Source: JABHCC01 sp964444375 (GTDB lineage Bacteria > Bacteroidota > Bacteroidia > Bacteroidales > UBA12481). Taken from it: DNA of 15,792 nucleotides. Position numbers and translations under genes: made by a program. Shown here in pieces: positions 7,356 through 14,171 of this stretch. The notes under the pieces are model-generated. The model made no database searches. It had not been told where the DNA came from and was given only the letters and a program-made list of their open reading frames with translations. The first letter of the stretch is position 1. Each line of letters starts with the position of its first letter. The DNA is taken from positions 1 to 15,792 of the forward strand of contig CAYUGX010000078.1 in NCBI GenBank assembly GCA_964444375.1. Reading direction: 5' to 3'.

Positions 7356-7916
7356 TTATTTTTTATTTGGGAATACCATCCGGTAGCGAGGTTTAATGTT
7401 TCCGTTTGTTATGTCTCTTAGTTTTCCTTTAAGCAAACGTTTTTTTAGTGGAGATAGTTTGTCAGTGAATAAAATTCCGTCGAGGTGATCATATTCATGT
7501 TGGATGATACGGGCAGCCATTCCCTCAAACACTTCTTCCTGGGGTTCGAACTTTTCATTTACGTATTCAATTCGAATGTGGGATAACCTGGAGACATCCT
7601 CGTGAATGTTTGGAATGCTCAAACAGCCTTCCTGAATCAATTCTTCTTCTCCCCACTTTTCGGTTATGTGTGCATTGATAAAGGTTCTATTAAAATCTTT
7701 CAGGTCTTCATAATCTTCTCCATAGACCCGGGCATCAACCAGGAATAAACGAATGGATTTACCTATCTGAGGGGCAGCTAATCCAACTCCTTCATCGGCA
7801 TGCATTGTTTCGTACATGTCGTTAATCAGTTTGTCTAGTCCAGGGTAATTTTCGTCTATATCCTTTGAAATTTTTCGAAGGACCGGTGAACCATAGGCAT
7901 AAACTGGTAAAATCAT
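7356..7916 (-). CDS. def: Peptide deformylase
   Basis: Removes the formyl group from the N-terminal methionine of new proteins, in the cytoplasm at the ribosome. All three catalytic motifs are intact in the 186 residues: motif I GVGLAAPQ (43-50), motif II EGCLS (96-100) with metal ligand Cys98, and motif III QHEYDH (139-144) with ligands His140 and His144 and catalytic Glu141. Length and the short Lys-rich C-terminus are normal. It starts one base after the ruvX stop, inside the probable ruvX-def-TPR-comEC operon. Confidence 0.97.
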   Translation of the reverse strand: MILPVYAYGSPVLRKISKDIDENYPGLDKLINDMYETMHADEGVGLAAPQIGKSIRLFLVDARVYGEDYEDLKDFNRTFINAHITEKWGEEELIQEGCLSIPNIHEDVSRLSHIRIEYVNEKFEPQEEVFEGMAARIIQHEYDHLDGILFTDKLSPLKKRLLKGKLRDITNGNIKPRYRMVFPNKK

Positions 7917-7917
7917 T

Positions 7918-8346
7918 TCAAAAATCGAGTTTTTTTTGTTCTAAATATGATTGCAGAATGATTGTAGCACTCACGGTATCGATCAAGGCTTTATTTTGCC
8001 GATCCTTTTTCTTCAGACCACCATCAATCATGGTTTGGAAAGCCATTTTTGAGGTAAAGCGTTCATCGATTAGGGTAATGGGGATCTCTTTGAATTTTCG
8101 TTTAAAACCCGTGATAAATGAGTCAACGAATACTGCGGATTCTGAAGGTTGATGATTCATTTGCCGAGGAAAGCCAATAACGACTTCGTCGACTTGCTCT
8201 TTAGCAAAATAATCGCTTAGAAACGAAAATACCTCATGTACCCCAACAGTTGTCAACCCATTGGCAATGATCTGAAGTGGATCTGTGACGGCAATCCCTA
8301 CTCTTTTTTGCCCGTAATCGATACCCAAAATTCGGCCCAATGTCAT
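7918..8346 (-). CDS. ruvX: Putative pre-16S rRNA nuclease / Holliday junction resolvase-like YqgF
   Basis: RNase H-fold protein of the YqgF/RuvX family, linked to maturation of the 16S rRNA 5' end and, by fold, to junction resolvases. From the ATG at 8346 it has 142 residues, matching the usual length of about 140. The motif ILGIDYG follows directly, with catalytic Asp10. Glu95 in IDERFTS and Asp123 in DTVSATIIL complete the acidic triad. An in-frame ATG at 8373 would add nine residues and overlap the candidate -7 element, so I prefer 8346. It is the first gene of the run that continues one base later with def, and is divergent from pckA. Confidence 0.92.
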   Translation of the reverse strand: MTLGRILGIDYGQKRVGIAVTDPLQIIANGLTTVGVHEVFSFLSDYFAKEQVDEVVIGFPRQMNHQPSESAVFVDSFITGFKRKFKEIPITLIDERFTSKMAFQTMIDGGLKKKDRQNKALIDTVSATIILQSYLEQKKLDF

Positions 8347-8359
8347 TCTTTTAGGTATG

Positions 8360-8367
8360 CAAAGGTA
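8360..8367 (-). promoter_or_regulatory. Candidate -7 element (TACCTTTG) for ruvX-def-TPR-comEC
   Basis: Minus-strand TACCTTTG matches TAnnTTTG and is the same octamer as at 67-74. It would start a transcript around 8355, only about 9 nt before the ATG at 8346, which supports that start over 8373. No clear -33 TTG at the usual spacing. Confidence 0.4.
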
Positions 8368-8405
8368 ACACATTCTACAACATAGAAACTGTAACAGCTT
8401 TTAAC

Positions 8406-8413
8406 TATATTTG
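8406..8413 (+). promoter_or_regulatory. Candidate -7 element (TATATTTG) for pckA
   Basis: TATATTTG matches TAnnTTTG. Transcription would begin near 8420 and give a leader of about 33 nt to the ATG at 8453. It overlaps the alternative TTG start at 8411, arguing against that start. No good -33 TTG is present. It lies back to back with the ruvX promoter in a 106-nt divergent intergenic region. Confidence 0.45.
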
Positions 8414-8452
8414 TTGAACCAGACTAATAGAATTAACTCAAAACTATTTTTT

Positions 8453-10096
8453 ATGAACATTCGAGACAGGCTGTTACAGGCAGTTAACGATCATCAAAAT
8501 GTACTTACGAACATACCGCGTAAGGAGATGATTAAAAGGGCGGTCGACGACCGTGAAGCTTTGGTATCTGAAAGTGGTGCTCTTGTCACATGGACACCGA
8601 GAGAATCAACTGGTCGGAGCCCAAAAGATACTGTTTTGGTCAAAAGAGCTTCTAGTGAAGGCAATATTGATTGGAATTCACCCAATAACATACCTATCGA
8701 TGAAGATACCTTCAATATGCTATTTGAAGATGCCATTTCATTTCTCGGCGACCTTGATCAGTTGTATGAGACTGACCGTGTTGTTGGAGCTGACTCAAAC
8801 TACGCCCTACCTGTTAAGGTTGTCACCTACAGGGCATTGCACACATTATTCATCGACAATATGTTTCGTCCAGTTCCGGATGACATTTCCAAAAGCTGTT
8901 TTGCTGATGATGGATTTATGCTGATCTCACTACCCTACCACAAGCTGGATGGTGATAAATATGAGGGACGCCTGCGCAAAATGCCTAATGGCAAAACAAG
9001 TAATATGGCAGTAGCGGTTGACATGGACAGGAAAATGGGGATTGTTATTGGTTCAGCCTACATGGGATCGAACAAGAAATTGCTCTTTACTGTAATGAAC
9101 TATCTGCTGCCTTTCCAAGATGTATTGCCCCTCCATTGCTCAGCCAATGAAGGTGATGATGGCAATTCAGCCTTATTGCTGGGTTTGTCGGGTACAGGCA
9201 AAACTACCTTATCTGCTGACAAGTCCAGGGCTTTACTCGGAGACGATGAGCATGGTTGGAATGATGATGGTATTGCCAATTTTGAGAATGGATGCTATGC
9301 GAAAATGATTGACATCAATCCAGATAAAGAGCCTGATATTTATGATGCGGTCATGCACAAAGACGATTATCTCAATCATGGAGCCATGGTCGAAAATGCG
9401 ATGATGTATCCCGAGGGACATTTCGACTATTTCGACGACCGTTTCACCCCCAATTCAAGGGCTTCTTATCCACTGACCTTCTTGAAGAATATAAAAGAGT
9501 CCTCCACAGCTGGTCACCCCAAAACCATCTTGTTCTTGACTGCTGATGCCTATGGTGTTTTGCCACCCGTGAGTAAGCTAACGAAAGATCAGGCGATGCT
9601 GTGGTTTTTGATGGGCTACACCTCTAAACTGGCCGGTACCGAAACAGGCGTAACGGAGCCCAAAGCTACTTTCTCACGTTTCTTTGGTCAGCCATTCATG
9701 CCACTGAACCCTGATATCTATGCCGAAATGCTGGGTAAAAAGATGGACGAACACAACACCAATGTATTCCTGATCAATACCGGTTGGTCAGGCGGTGCTT
9801 ACGGAGTGGGCAGTCGAATTGACCTTCCTCTGACACGGAGAATGGTTAATGCCTCTCTCAACGGCGAGCTCGATAACGTTGAATTCGTCAAAGACGAGGT
9901 ATTTCACGTAATGGTTCCTGTTGAATGTCCGGGTATACCATCAGAAATGCTGAATCCGGTCAATACCTGGGATGACAAAGCTGCTTATGCTGAAACCGCT
10001 AAGAAACTAGCTGAGAAGTTCAGCGCTCACTACGATAAGGCGTACGGGAATAAAAACCTATCTGATGATATCAAATCCCAATGTCCGGGAAAATAA
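8453..10096 (+). CDS. pckA: Phosphoenolpyruvate carboxykinase (ATP)
   Basis: Cytoplasmic enzyme interconverting oxaloacetate + ATP with PEP + CO2 + ADP. It serves gluconeogenesis and, in fermenting Bacteroidota, often PEP carboxylation. The 547 residues from the ATG at 8453 are typical of the ATP-dependent class. The P-loop GLSGTGKTT is at 244-252. The kinase-2/metal-binding motif LLGDDEHGW is at 261-269. HCSANEGD (228-235) and the adenine-site region around GTETGVTEP (395-403) follow the family pattern, and RPVPDD lies at 139-144. A TTG 42 nt upstream (8411) falls inside the candidate promoter and is rejected. A strong bidirectional terminator follows 19 nt after the stop. Confidence 0.97.
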   Translation: MNIRDRLLQAVNDHQNVLTNIPRKEMIKRAVDDREALVSESGALVTWTPRESTGRSPKDTVLVKRASSEGNIDWNSPNNIPIDEDTFNMLFEDAISFLGDLDQLYETDRVVGADSNYALPVKVVTYRALHTLFIDNMFRPVPDDISKSCFADDGFMLISLPYHKLDGDKYEGRLRKMPNGKTSNMAVAVDMDRKMGIVIGSAYMGSNKKLLFTVMNYLLPFQDVLPLHCSANEGDDGNSALLLGLSGTGKTTLSADKSRALLGDDEHGWNDDGIANFENGCYAKMIDINPDKEPDIYDAVMHKDDYLNHGAMVENAMMYPEGHFDYFDDRFTPNSRASYPLTFLKNIKESSTAGHPKTILFLTADAYGVLPPVSKLTKDQAMLWFLMGYTSKLAGTETGVTEPKATFSRFFGQPFMPLNPDIYAEMLGKKMDEHNTNVFLINTGWSGGAYGVGSRIDLPLTRRMVNASLNGELDNVEFVKDEVFHVMVPVECPGIPSEMLNPVNTWDDKAAYAETAKKLAEKFSAHYDKAYGNKNLSDDIKSQCPGK

Positions 10097-10115
10097 GACT
10101 TAAAGGGCTTAAATG

Positions 10116-10152
10116 AAAAAACCCGATCGCCTGTAAGGTGATCGGGTTTTTT
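10116..10152. terminator. Strong bidirectional intrinsic terminator shared by pckA and the minus-strand small RNA
   Basis: CCCGATCGCC (10122-10131) pairs with GGTGATCGGG (10137-10146), with one G-U pair and a 5-nt loop. Six A precede the left arm and six T follow the right arm, so both strands show a GC-rich stem and a U-run. It lies 19 nt after the pckA stop on the plus strand. On the minus strand it would end a transcript starting near 10306. Confidence 0.93.
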
Positions 10153-10153
10153 A

Positions 10154-10181
10154 CAACTTTAACCGGATAACTCAACTTTAA
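10154..10181. repeat. Two 9-nt direct repeats in the tail of the predicted small RNA
   Basis: CAACTTTAA occurs at 10154-10162 and 10173-10181, spaced 19 nt start to start. In the predicted RNA this reads UUAAAGUUG twice, in an apparently unpaired linker between the last hairpin and the terminator. Confidence 0.6.
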
Positions 10182-10312
10182 TAAACATTATGAACAGGAG
10201 GCCGCAGCCGCCTGTGGAACCCACGCATTTCCGAAGTGCATGGAATCTGAGTATATAGAAAATCTTAAGTCAGAACACGTGTAGACGCTTTTCGGCACTC
10301 TACATTAGGTAA

Positions 10313-10343
10313 CAAATATATGCACAATTTGTTTAACAACCAA
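10313..10343 (-). promoter_or_regulatory. Promoter of the predicted small RNA
   Basis: TATATTTG (10320-10313) fits TAnnTTTG and a TTG (10343-10341) stands 20 nt upstream, within the spacing usual for Bacteroidota -33/-7 promoters. A second TTG at 10339-10337 has a 16-nt spacer. This is the only two-box match I found in the window. No protein gene starts downstream of it on this strand before the terminator. Confidence 0.6.
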
Positions 10344-10377
10344 GCCTAAGAGTTGAAATTTTTAACCCTTAGGCTTG
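10341..10377 (-). terminator. Hairpin after nifJ, possible terminator
   Basis: CAAGCCTAAG (10341-10350) and CTTAGGCTTG (10368-10377) form a perfect 10-bp stem with a 17-nt loop, 31 nt after the nifJ stop. The following minus-strand bases, GTTGTTAAAC, are only weakly U-rich, so this may be an inefficient terminator or a 3'-end stabilising hairpin. Its distal arm contains the -33 TTG of the small RNA promoter. Confidence 0.5.
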
Positions 10378-10407
10378 TATTTTCTGCAATATCCGTCTTT
10401 TTAGCCC

Positions 10408-13400
10408 TTACTCGCTATAGTCCATCTTTGCCATACGTTCGTAGCTCTTTTGTCTCCATTTGGCATTCTGTTCAGATGCATCGAACAATTGTTCGGCGGT
10501 ATCTGGGAATGCTTTGAGGAGAGAAGCAAAACGAACTTCACCCAATAAGAATTTACGGAATAGTGACCAATCGGGCTCTTTTGAATCGAGTACGAATGGG
10601 TTCTTCCCTTCATCTTCAAGCTGAGGATTATAGCGGAACAATGACCAGTATCCACTGGAAACTGCAAATTTTTCTTCTTCCTGGGTTTTACCCATACCCC
10701 CACGTAAACCGTGGTTAATACAAGGTGAGTAGGCAATGACCAATGATGGTCCAGGAAAAGCCTCGGCTTCTTTCAATGCTTTAAAGAACTGTGACTGACT
10801 GGCTCCCATGGCCACCTGTGCAACATATACATAGCCATATGACATGGCCATCATACCCAGGTCTTTTTTACGGATTTTTTTACCTGAAGCTGCAAACTTC
10901 GCTATTGCACCTACTGGTGTAGCCTTTGAAGACTGACCACCGGTGTTTGAATATACCTCGGTATCCATAACAAGTACATTGACATCCTCTCCAGAAGCCA
11001 TCACATGATCAAGTCCACCGTATCCAATGTCATATGCCCAACCGTCGCCACCAAATACCCATACAGATTTCTTAATCAGGTATTGTTCAAGTGCCATAAT
11101 CTCGGCTGCAACAGGATTCTTCTCTACTTTCAATGCTTCTACAACCTTTGCTGAAACGGCAGAGGTTGTAGCGGCATTTTCCTTATTGGCAATCCAATCG
11201 TTAAATGCTTCAGCAGTGGCTGGTGCAACATCAGCAAGAGTCTCCTCCATCCGACGTGCAATGCGATCACGCAGTTGGTTTACACCCAGTGCCATTCCAT
11301 ATCCATATTCAGCATTGTCTTCGAACAAAGAATTGGCCCAGGCAGGTCCTTTGCCTTCTTTGTTCTCGCAGTATGGTGTACTAGGAGCTGAACCTCCGTA
11401 AATGGATGAACACCCAGTCGCATTGGCAATCATCATACGATCACCATACAATTGGGTAATAAGTTTGATATAGGGAGTTTCTCCGCAACCGGCACAAGCA
11501 CCTGAGAATTCAAAGAGGGGTTGAGCAAATTGAGAGTTTTTAACTGTCTTTTCTTTTGGTAATACAGTGTCTTTGTAACCGACCTTCTCATGCATATATT
11601 CCCAGCGTGGCAGCTCATCCATTTGAGAGCCCAGCGGCTTCATAATCAGAGATTTTTCTTTTGACGGACAAATATCTGCGCAGTTACCACAACCGGTACA
11701 ATCCAATACACTCAACTGAATTCTGAAATTGTACTCTTTGATGCCACCTTTACCTTTTTGGATAGTTGTTCCTTCAGGAGCATTTGCCACTTCTTCATCG
11801 GTCAGCAAGAACGGACGAATGCATGCATGGGGACAAACATAGGCACACTGATTACACTGAATACAGTTGTCAGCCTGCCATTCAGGCACATTAACAGCGA
11901 TACCCCGTTTTTCATATTGAGAAGTACCTTGTGGGAATGTTCCATCTTCACGACCTACAAAAGTACTAACCGGCAGGTCATCGCCTTTTTGTCCGTTGAT
12001 GGGTTCAACAACATTCTTAATAAAGTCAGGGATATTCCGGGTATCTGTCTCAGGCGTGGTATCCAAATTCGTCCATTCAGCAGGTACTTCAATCTTTGTC
12101 ACATCGCCACCTTTATCAACGGCAGCGTTATTCATGTTGACAATATCTTCACCCTTCATTCCAAATGACTTGACAATGGCCTTCTTCATTTCAGTCACAG
12201 CCAGATTATAAGGTATTACCTCAGCAATCTTAAAGAATGACGACTGCATGATGGTATTGGTACGGTTACCCAAACCAATGTCTTCAGCGATATCTGTAGC
12301 ATTAATGATATAGAACTGAATATCATGATCAGCCATGTATTTTTTCATGGTGTTGGGAAGTCGATTTTTTGTCTCTTCTACATCCCAGATGGAGTTTAGT
12401 AGGAAAGTTCCTCCTTTTTTCAAACCCTTCAACATATCGTACTTGTCTAAATACGATGGTACGTGACAAGCAACAAAGTCGGGAGTATTTACTAAATAAG
12501 GCGAACGGATTTCTGTATCACCAAAGCGTAAGTGAGAAGTAGTAAATCCGCCTGATTTTTTACTGTCGTAGGCAAAATAGGCCTGGCAAAATTTTTCAGT
12601 GGTGTCACCGATAATTTTAATTGAATTCTTATTCGCACCAACGGTACCGTCTGAACCCAATCCGTAAAATTTTGCCTGGAAAGTACCTTCCGGAGCCAGG
12701 TTTATCTCAGGCAATAGTGGAAGTGATTTAAAGCTGACATCGTCAACAATACCCACCGTAAATTCATTCTTGGGTTCGCTAAGCTTCAGGTTGTCAAAAA
12801 TCGACAAAACCATAGCCGGAGTAGTATCTTTAGAACTTAATCCATACCGGCCACCAATAATCATTGGAGCATTCTCCTGGTTATAGAACAAATTGCGTAC
12901 ATCGAGGTACAAAGGTTCACCATTGGCACCTGGTTCTTTGGCTCGATCTAATACGGCGATCCGCTTAACAGATTCTGGGAATACTTTGAAGAAATATTTT
13001 GGTGAAAATGGCCGGTAAAGATGGCAGATAATCATACCCACTTTTTCACCCTTTTCCATAAGATAGTCAATTACCTCTTTGGCAGTTTCTGTGATGGTTG
13101 CCATGGCAATAATGATATTCTCTGCTTCAGGATCACCATAATAGGTAAAAGGATGGTACTCTCTACCAGTCTTCTTGTTGATCTCTTGCATGTATTCTTC
13201 CACAATATCAGCTACCTTATCGTAATAGGGATTTACAGCTTCTTTTGCCTGGAAAAAAATATCTGGGTTTTGAGCTGTTCCTCGTGTTACAGGATGTTCG
13301 GGATTCAAAGCTCGATCTCGAAATTCCTGTAAAGCATCCTGGTCGATTAGTTCAGCCAGGTCTTCGTTTTCAAAAGCTTCAATCTTTTGAACTTCATGTG

Positions 13401-13932
13401 ATGAGCGAAAACCATCGAAGAAATGCACAAAAGGTACACGACTCTTAATCGCTGCGAGGTGGGCAACACCGGCAAGATCCATTATTTGCTGAACACTGCC
13501 AGTGGCCATTAATGCAAACCCGGTTTGTCGTGTGGCATAAATATCACTATGGTCACCAAAGATTGAAAGCGCATGAGCGGCTACGCTTCGTGCACTTACA
13601 TGGAAAACGCCCGGCAATAATTCACCGGCAATTTTATACATATTCGGGATCATGAGCAATAATCCCTGTGAAGCGGTATAAGTTGATGTTAAGGCGCCTG
13701 ATTGGAGAGATCCATGAACAGCCCCCGAGGCACCACCTTCTGATTGCATCTCGGTAACTTTGACGGTCTCGCCAAAAATATTCTTTCTTCCATTTGCCGC
13801 CCATTCATCGACGAATTCGGCCATGTTTGATGAGGGTGTAATGGGGTAAATCGCAGCTACTTCACTAAACATATACGCCACGTGCGCAGCAGCCTGATTC
13901 CCATCACAAGTGATAAACTTCTTGTTTGCCAT
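10408..13932 (-). CDS. nifJ: Pyruvate:ferredoxin (flavodoxin) oxidoreductase, single-chain
   Basis: Homodimeric cytoplasmic enzyme that converts pyruvate + CoA to acetyl-CoA + CO2 and passes electrons to ferredoxin or flavodoxin. It has 1174 residues from the ATG at 13932; a start at 13992 would add 20 unconserved-looking residues. Domain order is full length: N-terminal pyruvate-binding domain with IYPITPSS (28-35), domain II, gamma domain with GLGSDGTVGANK (424-435), a two-cluster ferredoxin insert (Cys690, 693, 696, 700 and Cys745, 748, 751, 755), and a C-terminal TPP domain with GGDGWAYDIG (961-970) and NTGGQ (996-1000). Cys813, 816, 841 and 1071 fit the proximal 4Fe-4S cluster. The oxygen-sensitive chemistry points to anaerobic pyruvate breakdown. 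It stands alone, 239 nt after rho. Confidence 0.97.
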   Translation of the reverse strand: MANKKFITCDGNQAAAHVAYMFSEVAAIYPITPSSNMAEFVDEWAANGRKNIFGETVKVTEMQSEGGASGAVHGSLQSGALTSTYTASQGLLLMIPNMYKIAGELLPGVFHVSARSVAAHALSIFGDHSDIYATRQTGFALMATGSVQQIMDLAGVAHLAAIKSRVPFVHFFDGFRSSHEVQKIEAFENEDLAELIDQDALQEFRDRALNPEHPVTRGTAQNPDIFFQAKEAVNPYYDKVADIVEEYMQEINKKTGREYHPFTYYGDPEAENIIIAMATITETAKEVIDYLMEKGEKVGMIICHLYRPFSPKYFFKVFPESVKRIAVLDRAKEPGANGEPLYLDVRNLFYNQENAPMIIGGRYGLSSKDTTPAMVLSIFDNLKLSEPKNEFTVGIVDDVSFKSLPLLPEINLAPEGTFQAKFYGLGSDGTVGANKNSIKIIGDTTEKFCQAYFAYDSKKSGGFTTSHLRFGDTEIRSPYLVNTPDFVACHVPSYLDKYDMLKGLKKGGTFLLNSIWDVEETKNRLPNTMKKYMADHDIQFYIINATDIAEDIGLGNRTNTIMQSSFFKIAEVIPYNLAVTEMKKAIVKSFGMKGEDIVNMNNAAVDKGGDVTKIEVPAEWTNLDTTPETDTRNIPDFIKNVVEPINGQKGDDLPVSTFVGREDGTFPQGTSQYEKRGIAVNVPEWQADNCIQCNQCAYVCPHACIRPFLLTDEEVANAPEGTTIQKGKGGIKEYNFRIQLSVLDCTGCGNCADICPSKEKSLIMKPLGSQMDELPRWEYMHEKVGYKDTVLPKEKTVKNSQFAQPLFEFSGACAGCGETPYIKLITQLYGDRMMIANATGCSSIYGGSAPSTPYCENKEGKGPAWANSLFEDNAEYGYGMALGVNQLRDRIARRMEETLADVAPATAEAFNDWIANKENAATTSAVSAKVVEALKVEKNPVAAEIMALEQYLIKKSVWVFGGDGWAYDIGYGGLDHVMASGEDVNVLVMDTEVYSNTGGQSSKATPVGAIAKFAASGKKIRKKDLGMMAMSYGYVYVAQVAMGASQSQFFKALKEAEAFPGPSLVIAYSPCINHGLRGGMGKTQEEEKFAVSSGYWSLFRYNPQLEDEGKNPFVLDSKEPDWSLFRKFLLGEVRFASLLKAFPDTAEQLFDASEQNAKWRQKSYERMAKMDYSE

Positions 13933-14171
13933 CTTTTCTTTCGCTTTTGGTAATAAATAATGTGCGTAAAACGCGGCGCTAAGATAGTACAAAAAGGCCT
14001 AAAAAGACATGACGAATAGCATATTTCACAGGACCATAAACCCCGTAAAAGTCACTTGGGAAACAAAGAAAATGAGCAGATCAAATAGATCAGTGTCCAG
14101 CACTTTCCATCACCTTTTTTTTGCCTGCACAATCAGGCTTGCTAGGGATGTTTTTGACCGGATGATAAAGT

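Larger units (their letters stand above)
10116..10306 (-). ncRNA. Predicted structured small RNA of about 190 nt, no family assigned
   Basis: Several signals on the minus strand line up as a free-standing RNA gene. A promoter (TTG - 20 nt - TATATTTG, 10343-10313) predicts a start near 10306. Then come four pairings: TGTAGA/TCTACA (10304-10280), TCTGA/TCAGA (10274-10246), a stem of ten positions with one mismatch around a CGG loop (10243-10221), and ACAGG/CCTGT plus GGC/GCC around one A-G mismatch (10215-10194). The RNA ends at the terminator 10152-10116. It does not show the 4.5S, tmRNA or RNase P signatures I know. A 6S-like regulator is possible, but a single long hairpin with a central bubble is not obvious. 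It sits between nifJ and pckA, convergent with pckA. Confidence 0.6.

Noticed and set aside
8411..8452. TTG start giving pckA 14 extra residues
   Set aside because: It overlaps the candidate -7 element, and the ATG at 8453 gives normal family length.
10153..10340. Plus-strand small RNA reading of the same structured region
   Set aside because: No TAnnTTTG promoter lies on the plus strand after the pckA terminator, and the hairpin at 10341-10377 lacks a good plus-strand U-run. The minus strand has both signals.
14114..14142. GCCTG/CAGGC hairpin next to a T8 run as a rho terminator
   Set aside because: The T-run precedes the stem on the plus strand and reads as A8 after the stem on the minus strand, so it cannot terminate rho. 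The stem is only 5 bp.
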